In this document: positions 14,371-20,859 of the stretch, piece after piece
Position numbering within the stretch: the stretch's first letter is position 1
Layout of the letters: each line of letters starts with the position of its first letter
Translations under genes and position numbers: made by a program
Notes under the pieces: model-generated
What the model was told of the DNA's origin: nothing
What the model saw: only the letters and a program-made list of their open reading frames with translations
The model's database searches: none
Source of the DNA: an uncultured Coriobacteriaceae bacterium
GTDB lineage: Bacteria > Actinomycetota > Coriobacteriia > Coriobacteriales > UMGS124
Assembly (NCBI GenBank): GCA_900539345.1
Contig: UQBS01000049.1
Location: 1-22,146, forward strand
Direction: 5' to 3'
DNA length: 22,146 nucleotides

Positions 14371-16190
14371 TGCGGGTGTCGGAGCGCGAAGAGTACGTAC
14401 CCCGGCACATGAGGCCCGCGGGCGTCACGGAGCCCGCACCACAGCCTTCCCGCGCCCCCGCGCATATGGGCGTTGCCGCGGGCGCTGCCCAGGTGGCGGC
14501 TGGTTCGACGGCTGCCCCCGCTCACATGCGGGTCTCTGAGCAGCCTGCGAGCACGGTCTCGCCCGAGACGGAGTCGGAGTTCGACCGCCAGGCGCGCGTG
14601 GGCCGCTCGCAGCTGCTCATCAGCGTGTGCGTGGCCATCTCGCGCATCACGGGCTTCATCCGCACATGGGCCATGGGCCTTGCGATGGGCACGACCCTGC
14701 TCAGCTCGTCGTACCAGGTGGCGTGCAACCTTCCCAACCAGCTCTACGAGCTTGTCATGGGCGGCATGCTCGTGACGGCGTTCTTGCCCGTGTACGTGAG
14801 CCTGCGCAAACGCGAGGGCGAGGAGCGTGCCAACCAGTACGCAAGCACCCTCATGGGCATCGTCCTGGTCTTTTTGGGTGTCGTGGCGCTGCTTGCCACG
14901 CTTTTTGCCCCGCAGGTCGTGTGGACGCAGATGTTCTTCAGCCCTTCGGGCGATCGCGAGCTTGTCGTCTACTTCTTCCGGTTCTTCGCGGTGCAGCTGC
15001 TCTTCTACGGTGTGTCTGCAGTGGCGGGAGGCTTGCTCAACTCGCGCAGCGACTACTTCTGGAGCTCGGCGGCGCCAATCGCCAACAACATCGTCGTCAT
15101 CTTCGCGATGTTCGTGTACTACTTTGTGTCGGCCGACAACCCTGACTTCGCCAAGCTCGTGCTGGCCATGGGAACGCCTTTGGGCGTGTTTGTGCAGATG
15201 GCGATGCAGGTGCCTGCGCTTGCCAAGAACGGCGTGCATCTCAAGCCGTGGCGCATCAACCTGCACGACCCCGCCCTGCGTGAGACGCTTGCGTTGGGCA
15301 TCCCCACCATCGTCGTGACGCTGTGCTCGTTTGCCACGGTGAGCGTGCAGAACGCCGCTGCCATGGCGGTGAGCGACGCGGGATCGTCGGTGCTCTACTA
15401 TGCGCGCCAGTGGTTCACGCTGCCGTATGCGTTCCTTGCGGTGCCCGTCACCACGACGCTGTTTACCGAGCTTGCGGGCATGGTCGCCGACCGCGACGAT
15501 GCCGCGGTGCGTCGCACCATCGTCTCGGGCACCCAGCAGAACTTCTTCTCGATGGTGCCGTTCATGCTCTACCTCATCGTGTTTGCCGTGCCGCTCGTGT
15601 CGCTCTTCCGCGCAGGCAGCTTCGACTGGACGAGTGTGGACCTCGTGAGCGGCTACCTTGCTGTCATGGCGCTGAGCTTGCCGTTCTATGCATGCTTCCT
15701 GTTCATGCAGAAGGTCTTCAGTGCGCTGCGCGCCATGAAGCAGTATGCGGTGTGCAACCTCGTCGTTTCGGTCGTCCAGGTCGTGCTTACCATCGTGTTA
15801 TGCCTGGGCGCTGGTTCCTGGGGCGGCTTTGGCCTGGCCGGCGTCGCCGTCGCCCAGATCGCGTTCTTCGTCCTGGGCACCGTGTGGTGCTACGCCTACC
15901 TGAGCAAGCGTCTGGGCGGCATCGGACTGGGGACGCTTGTGGGGTCGTTCGTGTTTTCGCTTCTCGTGGGCGCCGCCGGCGCCGCCGTGGGCGCGGTGTT
16001 GCTCTGGGCGCTTCAGGCCTTCGTCATGCCCATCGAGGCGGGAGGTATTCCCTGGGCGCTCGCGTGCATCGTCGTGGGCGGCCTTGCAAGTCTTGTCGTG
16101 ACCTATGGCCTGGGCGTGGTGCTCCATGTCCCCGGCAGTGCGTTCATCGGCCGTATCGTGGCCCGATTCCTTCCGAGAAAGGCAAACTAG
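14367..16190 (+). CDS. murJ: MurJ/MviN-type lipid II flippase
   Basis: This polytopic membrane protein of the MOP exporter superfamily resembles MurJ (MviN), which flips lipid II across the membrane for peptidoglycan synthesis. From about residue 77 the sequence follows the family: GRSQLLISVCVAISRITGFIRT, then VACNLPNQLYELVMGGMLVTAFLPVY, and about 14 hydrophobic segments to the C terminus. Residues 1-75 are a proline- and alanine-rich extension with no membrane segment. MRVSE appears twice in it (residues 2-6 and 54-58) and HM recurs three times, hinting at an internal duplication. Two ATG codons in a row (14367 and 14370) follow GGAGGG; I report the first, but the second has the better spacing. 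The gene overlaps the ybaK stop, and the uup start follows its stop by 1 base. A wall-lipid flippase of slightly different specificity cannot be excluded. Confidence 0.88.
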   Translation: MMRVSEREEYVPRHMRPAGVTEPAPQPSRAPAHMGVAAGAAQVAAGSTAAPAHMRVSEQPASTVSPETESEFDRQARVGRSQLLISVCVAISRITGFIRTWAMGLAMGTTLLSSSYQVACNLPNQLYELVMGGMLVTAFLPVYVSLRKREGEERANQYASTLMGIVLVFLGVVALLATLFAPQVVWTQMFFSPSGDRELVVYFFRFFAVQLLFYGVSAVAGGLLNSRSDYFWSSAAPIANNIVVIFAMFVYYFVSADNPDFAKLVLAMGTPLGVFVQMAMQVPALAKNGVHLKPWRINLHDPALRETLALGIPTIVVTLCSFATVSVQNAAAMAVSDAGSSVLYYARQWFTLPYAFLAVPVTTTLFTELAGMVADRDDAAVRRTIVSGTQQNFFSMVPFMLYLIVFAVPLVSLFRAGSFDWTSVDLVSGYLAVMALSLPFYACFLFMQKVFSALRAMKQYAVCNLVVSVVQVVLTIVLCLGAGSWGGFGLAGVAVAQIAFFVLGTVWCYAYLSKRLGGIGLGTLVGSFVFSLLVGAAGAAVGAVLLWALQAFVMPIEAGGIPWALACIVVGGLASLVVTYGLGVVLHVPGSAFIGRIVARFLPRKAN

Positions 16191-16191
16191 C

Positions 16192-18009
16192 GTGGGCGTT
16201 CTTATCAGCTGCGAAGACGTAAGTTTGGAATACCCCACCCGTCGCGTGCTCACCGGGCTCAGCTTGGGTGTCGCCGAGGGCGACCGCACGGGTATCGTGG
16301 GCAAGAACGGCGACGGCAAGTCGACGCTGCTCAACATCGTCTCTGGGCTCCTGGAGCCCGACACGGGTCGCGTCACCATGAGGCGCGGCACGCGCGTGGG
16401 CGTGCTCGGGCAGAAGGACTCCCTGCCCGACGACGCCACGGTGGGGGAGTGCGTTGTGGGAGACGCGCCCGAACACGAGTGGGCCTCCGACCCCAAGACG
16501 CGCGCCATCGTCGCCGCCCTCATCGGCGACGTCGCCTGGGACGCGCGCGTGGGGTCGCTTTCCGGCGGCCAGCGCCGCCGCGTCGACCTGGCGCGCCTGC
16601 TTGTGGGCGACTGGGACATCCTTACCCTCGACGAGCCCACGAACCACCTCGACATGCGCACCATCCGCTGGCTCGCCGCCCACCTCAACGCCCGCTGGCC
16701 TCAGGGCACCGGCGCCCTGCTCGTGGTCACGCACGACCGGTGGTTTCTCGACGAGGTGTGCCTGTCCATGTGGGAGGTGCACGACGGTATCGTCGACCCC
16801 TTCGAGGGCGGCTACTCCGCCTACATCCAGCAGCGTCTCGAGCGCGACCGCCAGGCCCGCGCCATCGAGGACCGCAGGCAGAACCTGCTGCGCAAGGAGC
16901 TTGCATGGCTGGCTCGCGGCCCGCAGGCCAGGGCTTGCAAGCCCAAGTTCCGCACCAAGGCGGCCCATGAGCTAATCGACGACGTGCCACCTATGCGCAA
17001 CTCAATCGAGCTGCACCGTCTGGCTGTGAGCCGCTTGGGCAAGCAGGTCTTCGAGCTCAAGAACGTCACGGTGGACTTTGGGGACAAAAAGGTCCTCGAC
17101 GGTGTGAACTGGCTTATTGGCCCGGGTGACCGCTATGGCATCCTCGGTGCCAACGGTGCGGGCAAGACAACGCTTCTCTCCATTCTCACCGGTCGCCTTG
17201 CCCCCACCTCAGGCACGGTGAAGATCGGCAAGTCCGTGAAGTGCGCGGTGCTCTCCCAGCGCCTCGACGAGCTCCTTGCCCATACCGGTGAGACGGTGCG
17301 CGAAGTGCTCGCCGGCCTCAAGAATCGTTACACAATCAATGGCAAGGAGTACACGCCTGCGCAGCTGCTTGAAAACATCGGCTTCGAGCCCGGCCAGCAG
17401 CTCACGCGCGTGGAGGAGCTCTCCGGCGGCCAGCAGCGCCGCCTGCAGCTCATGCTCGTGCTTTTGAGCGAGCCTAACGTCCTCGTTCTCGACGAGCCTG
17501 GCAACGACATGGACACCGACATGCTTGCCATCCTCGAGGACCTGCTCGACTCCTGGCCCGGCACCCTCATCCTCGTGACGCACGACCGCTACCTCATGGA
17601 GCGCGTGACCGACAACCAGTACATGGTCATGGACGGCAAGTTCACCCATGTGCCCGGCGGCGTCGACGAGTTCCTTGAGAAGCTCGACGCCCATGAGCGC
17701 GCCGCAAGCGCGAAGGTTTCCAGTGCTGCGTCGGCCTCGGTCGGTGCAAAGGCGAGTGCAGCTGCCGAGACTTCGTGTGGCCTCAGCCAGTCCGACATCT
17801 ATCGCCTGCGCAAGCAGCTTTCGAGCATCGAGCGCAAGATGGACACGCAAAACGAGCGCATCGCCGCCCTGCAGGAGCAGATGATGGGCTTGCCCGCATC
17901 TGACTTCGAGGGTTTGGGCAAGCTGCAGTCGCAGGTGGACGCTTGCAAGGACCAAATCGACTCCCTCGAGACGGAATGGCTTGAAATTCAGGAACAGCTC
18001 GGGGAGTGA
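16192..18009 (+). CDS. uup: ABC-F family ATPase, Uup-like
   Basis: This soluble protein has two ABC ATPase domains and no membrane segment, as in the ABC-F family, whose members act on ribosomes or, for Uup, affect transposon excision and DNA branch handling. The start is GTG at 16192, one base after the murJ stop, with GAGAAAGG upstream; this gives 605 residues. Domain 1 has Walker A GKNGDGKS (37-44), signature LSGGQ (123-127) and DEPTNHLD (147-154). The inter-domain linker follows (about 215-280). Domain 2 has GANGAGKT (319-326), LSGGQ (410-414) and DEPGNDMD (434-441), where the usual Thr is Gly. The last 60 residues (SIERKMDTQNERIAALQEQ onward) are a predicted coiled coil, the hallmark of Uup-type proteins that bind DNA. 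An Ala/Ser-rich linker (about 503-525) precedes it. The subfamily call is fairly firm; the cellular role is inferred. Confidence 0.88.
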   Translation: MGVLISCEDVSLEYPTRRVLTGLSLGVAEGDRTGIVGKNGDGKSTLLNIVSGLLEPDTGRVTMRRGTRVGVLGQKDSLPDDATVGECVVGDAPEHEWASDPKTRAIVAALIGDVAWDARVGSLSGGQRRRVDLARLLVGDWDILTLDEPTNHLDMRTIRWLAAHLNARWPQGTGALLVVTHDRWFLDEVCLSMWEVHDGIVDPFEGGYSAYIQQRLERDRQARAIEDRRQNLLRKELAWLARGPQARACKPKFRTKAAHELIDDVPPMRNSIELHRLAVSRLGKQVFELKNVTVDFGDKKVLDGVNWLIGPGDRYGILGANGAGKTTLLSILTGRLAPTSGTVKIGKSVKCAVLSQRLDELLAHTGETVREVLAGLKNRYTINGKEYTPAQLLENIGFEPGQQLTRVEELSGGQQRRLQLMLVLLSEPNVLVLDEPGNDMDTDMLAILEDLLDSWPGTLILVTHDRYLMERVTDNQYMVMDGKFTHVPGGVDEFLEKLDAHERAASAKVSSAASASVGAKASAAAETSCGLSQSDIYRLRKQLSSIERKMDTQNERIAALQEQMMGLPASDFEGLGKLQSQVDACKDQIDSLETEWLEIQEQLGE

Positions 18010-18035
18010 GGAATCCCAAGAGAGGACCCCTGGCG

Positions 18036-18041
18036 TACAAT
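18036..18041 (+). promoter_or_regulatory. Possible -10 element of fumC
   Basis: TACAAT matches the -10 consensus at five of six positions and lies 37-42 bases before the fumC start, in the 68-base gap after uup. No good -35 box is seen about 17 bases upstream, so the call is tentative. It fits a change of transcription unit between uup and fumC. Confidence 0.35.
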
Positions 18042-18077
18042 AAGACTTTGCCCTGCTCCTTCGACTGAGAGGAAAGC

Positions 18078-19451
18078 ATGCAGCAAGAACAGTTTCGTGT
18101 AGAGCACGACTCCATGGGTGACATGCAGGTGCCGGCAAGTGCCCTGTGGGGTGCGCAGACCCAGCGCAGCTACCAGAACTTCCGCATCGGCACCGAGACG
18201 ATGCCCGTCGAGATCGTGCGGGCGTTTGCCATCCTCAAGAAGGCGGCGGCTCAGGCCAACGTCGAGCTTGGCGTGCTGCCCCGCCGCGCCGGCGAGCTCA
18301 TTTCGCAGGCATGCGATGAGATTCTTGCCGGCAAGCTTGACGGGGAGTTCCCGCTCAAGGTGTGGCAGACGGGTTCGGGCACGCAGTCCAACATGAACGT
18401 CAACGAGGTCGTCGCCAACCGCGGCAACCAGATTGCCGGCGAGCGCGTGCTGCACCCCAACGACTCGGTCAACCGCTCCCAGTCCTCCAATGACACGTTC
18501 CCCACGGCGCTGCATATCGCCTGCGTGCTTGCGGTGCGCGACGCGGTGCTTCCTGCTGTGAAGTCGCTTGCAGCCACGCTTGAGCGCGTTGCGGTCGAGC
18601 ATGAGGGCGTCGTCAAATGCGGCCGCACCCACCTGCAGGATGCCGTGCCGATTGCCTTTTCCCAGGAGGTCAGGGGTTGGGTCGGCTTGCTGCAGAACAG
18701 CGCCGAACAGCTCGAGCTCTCCCTTGCCCCGATGCGCAAGCTCGCCCTGGGCGGCACCGCCGTGGGCACCGGCCTCAATGCACCTGCCGGCTTTGACAAG
18801 CTTTCGGCTGCAAAGATTGCCGAGCTTACCGGCGAGCCTTTTGTGAGCGACCCCAACAAGTTCGCCGCGCTTTCGGGCAAGGACGCCGTGGCGTTCTCCC
18901 ACGGTGCGCTGCGCGGCCTGGCCGCCAACCTGATGAAGATCGCCAACGACGTTCGTTGGCTGGCATCGGGCCCGCGCCTTGGCCTGGGCGAGATCACGAT
19001 TCCCGCCAACGAGCCTGGCAGCTCCATCATGCCTGGCAAGGTGAACCCCACGCAGTGCGAGGCCGTCACCATGGTGGCGGTGCAGGTCATGGGCAATGAC
19101 GCCACCATCGGTTTTGCTGCGAGCCAGGGCAACTTCGAGCTCAATGTGTTCATGCCTGTCATTGCGTACAACTACCTCCAGTCGGCCCGTCTGCTTGCCG
19201 ACGTCATCCGTTCTTTCGAGGTCAACTGCGCATGCGGCATCGAGGCGCGTCGCGACAAGATGGACGCCAACCTGCACAACTCGCTCATGCTCGTGACCTG
19301 CCTCAACCCCTACATCGGCTACGAGAACGCCGCCAAAGTGGCGAAGTCCGCGTTTGCAAACGGCACCAGCCTCAAAGAGGCCTGCATTGGCCTAGGTTTT
19401 ATGACTGCTGAGGAATTCGACAAGGTTTTCAAACCAGAGGAGATGATCTAG
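18078..19451 (+). CDS. fumC: Class II fumarate hydratase (FumC)
   Basis: This 457-residue enzyme interconverts fumarate and malate without an iron-sulfur cluster, as an oxygen-stable cytoplasmic homotetramer. Diagnostic blocks are WGAQTQRS near the N terminus, TGSGTQSNMNVNEV, SSNDTFPTA, GRTHLQDAVP with the catalytic histidine H185, and the fumarase/aspartase signature GSSIMPGKVNP (314-324) with the catalytic serine at 316. TGSGTQSNMN and the signature favour fumarase over aspartase or argininosuccinate lyase. AGAGGAAAG lies just before the ATG. A malic enzyme gene begins one base after the stop, so the pair forms a short pathway between fumarate, malate and pyruvate. In an anaerobe that respires fumarate the net direction could be either way. 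Confidence 0.95.
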   Translation: MQQEQFRVEHDSMGDMQVPASALWGAQTQRSYQNFRIGTETMPVEIVRAFAILKKAAAQANVELGVLPRRAGELISQACDEILAGKLDGEFPLKVWQTGSGTQSNMNVNEVVANRGNQIAGERVLHPNDSVNRSQSSNDTFPTALHIACVLAVRDAVLPAVKSLAATLERVAVEHEGVVKCGRTHLQDAVPIAFSQEVRGWVGLLQNSAEQLELSLAPMRKLALGGTAVGTGLNAPAGFDKLSAAKIAELTGEPFVSDPNKFAALSGKDAVAFSHGALRGLAANLMKIANDVRWLASGPRLGLGEITIPANEPGSSIMPGKVNPTQCEAVTMVAVQVMGNDATIGFAASQGNFELNVFMPVIAYNYLQSARLLADVIRSFEVNCACGIEARRDKMDANLHNSLMLVTCLNPYIGYENAAKVAKSAFANGTSLKEACIGLGFMTAEEFDKVFKPEEMI

Positions 19452-19452
19452 C

Positions 19453-20601
19453 GTGAACGTAAGCGAGGAGAGCCTGAAGCTTCACGAGGAGATGCGCGGC
19501 AAGATCGAGGTGTGCGCCCGCAAGCATATCGAGAGCGCCGAGGACCTGTCGCTGCTCTACACGCCCGGCGTTGCCGAGCCCTGCCGTGCCATCAACAAGG
19601 ACTACCAGAAGTCCTGGGACCTCACCCGCCGCAACAACCTCGTGGCCGTCATCACCGACGGTACCGCCGTTCTTGGTCTGGGCGACATCGGCCCTGCCGC
19701 CGGCATGCCCGTCATGGAGGGCAAGTGCGTCCTGTTCAAGGAGTTCGGCGACGTCGACGCCTTCCCCCTGTGCATTGACTCTAAGGACACCGACGAGATT
19801 GTGCGCACCATCCAGCTCATCTCCAAGTCGTTCGGCGGCATCAACCTCGAGGATATCTCGGCTCCCCGCTGCTTTGAGATCGAGCGCCGTCTGAAGGAAG
19901 TCTGCGACATCCCCGTCTTCCACGACGACCAGCACGGTACCGCTATCGTGACCTCCGCAGCTATGCTCAACGCCATGAAGGTGACGGGCAAGAAGATGGG
20001 CGAGATGACCATCGTCATCAACGGTGCCGGCGCGGCTGGCATCGCCATCGGCGAGCTCATGCTGCACATGGGCTTCGGCGAGGTCATTCTGTGCGACTCC
20101 AAGGGTATCGTGTGCGAGGGCGACCCGCGCCTCAACGCTGCCAAGGCCGAGATGGCCAAGGTCACGAACCGCAAGCATCTCACTGGCACCCTGGCTGACG
20201 CGCTCAAGGGCGCCGACGCCTTCGTGGGCGTGTCTGCTGCCAACGTCGTGAGCCGCGAGATGGTCGCTTCCATGAACAACGGCATCGTCTTCGCTATGGC
20301 CAACCCCGTGCCCGAGATCATGCCTGACGAGGCCAAGGCCGGCGGTGCCGCCGTTGTGGGCACCGGTCGCTCCGACTTCCCCAACCAGATCAACAACGTG
20401 CTCGTGTTCCCCGGCATCTTCAAGGGCGCTCTGGCTGCCCACGCTCCTCAGATCACCGAGGAGATGGAGATCAAGGCCGCCTACGCCATCGCCGACCTTG
20501 TGACTCCCGAGCAGCTCAACGCTGACTACGTCATCCCCAGCGCGCTCGACAAGACCGTCGCCGCCGCTGTGGCCCAGGCCGTCGCCTCCTGCGTGAAGTA
20601 G
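19453..20601 (+). CDS. Malic enzyme, NAD(P)-dependent, short bacterial type
   Basis: This 382-residue enzyme catalyses oxidative decarboxylation of malate to pyruvate and CO2. It is the short bacterial form lacking the phosphotransacetylase-like domain of MaeB. Key sites are the catalytic tyrosine in YTPGVAEPC (Y36), the catalytic lysine in EGKCVLFKEFG (K91), the metal-binding motif FHDDQHGTA (156-164) and the nucleotide fold INGAGAAGIAIG (189-200). Coenzyme preference cannot be told from the sequence: the second strand ends in CDSKG, with an aspartate that may favour NAD. The start is GTG at 19453, one base after the fumC stop, with AGAGGAGA inside the end of fumC as ribosome-binding site. 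This tight join implies coupled expression. An intrinsic terminator follows 46 bases after the stop. Confidence 0.93.
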   Translation: MNVSEESLKLHEEMRGKIEVCARKHIESAEDLSLLYTPGVAEPCRAINKDYQKSWDLTRRNNLVAVITDGTAVLGLGDIGPAAGMPVMEGKCVLFKEFGDVDAFPLCIDSKDTDEIVRTIQLISKSFGGINLEDISAPRCFEIERRLKEVCDIPVFHDDQHGTAIVTSAAMLNAMKVTGKKMGEMTIVINGAGAAGIAIGELMLHMGFGEVILCDSKGIVCEGDPRLNAAKAEMAKVTNRKHLTGTLADALKGADAFVGVSAANVVSREMVASMNNGIVFAMANPVPEIMPDEAKAGGAAVVGTGRSDFPNQINNVLVFPGIFKGALAAHAPQITEEMEIKAAYAIADLVTPEQLNADYVIPSALDKTVAAAVAQAVASCVK

Positions 20602-20647
20602 GGGATACCGCCCGCTTGAAGCCAACCTGGTTAAAGTTGCATTAAAG

Positions 20648-20680
20648 ACCCGCTGAGCATCTTTGCTTGGCGGGTTTTTT
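20648..20680 (+). terminator. Intrinsic terminator after fumC-malic enzyme unit
   Basis: The arms at 20648-20659 (ACCCGCTGAGCA) and 20664-20675 (TGCTTGGCGGGT) form a 12-bp stem with two G-U pairs around the loop TCTT. They are followed by a run of T to 20680. This is a textbook Rho-independent terminator, 46 bases after the malic enzyme stop. Confidence 0.93.
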
Positions 20681-20724
20681 GTCATGCTGCGGATGAACAT
20701 GGTATTTACCTGGGTGATTCACAT

Positions 20725-20748
20725 ATATGTATAGGCATATATACATAT
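20725..20748. repeat. AT-rich inverted repeats in the convergent gap
   Basis: ATATGTATA (20725-20733) and TATACATAT (20740-20748) form a perfect 9-bp inverted repeat with a 6-base centre. An overlapping 10-base palindrome, ACATATATGT, is at 20721-20730. This is one of the few AT-rich stretches in the window and lies between two terminators, outside any recognised gene. It may be a cruciform-prone site, a promoter for a small RNA or an integration remnant; no role can be assigned. No ORF with a ribosome-binding site or tRNA was seen in the gap 20602-20859. Confidence 0.5.
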
Positions 20749-20794
20749 TGCAAAGAATGGCCTAATCAGCCACAGATAGTGAGCAATGCAAAGA

Positions 20795-20826
20795 AAAGGG
20801 GCCCGCACTGATGTGCGAGCCCCTTT
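20795..20826 (-). terminator. Intrinsic terminator of the surface-repeat protein gene
   Basis: The arms at 20795-20808 and 20813-20826 form a 14-position stem with one mismatch and a TGAT loop. Read on the minus strand, the hairpin is followed by TTTTCTTT, as in an intrinsic terminator. It lies 33 bases past the stop of the minus-strand gene. Confidence 0.88.
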
Positions 20827-20859
20827 GCGTCGTGCGGGATGATGATTAAGACGCGCTTA

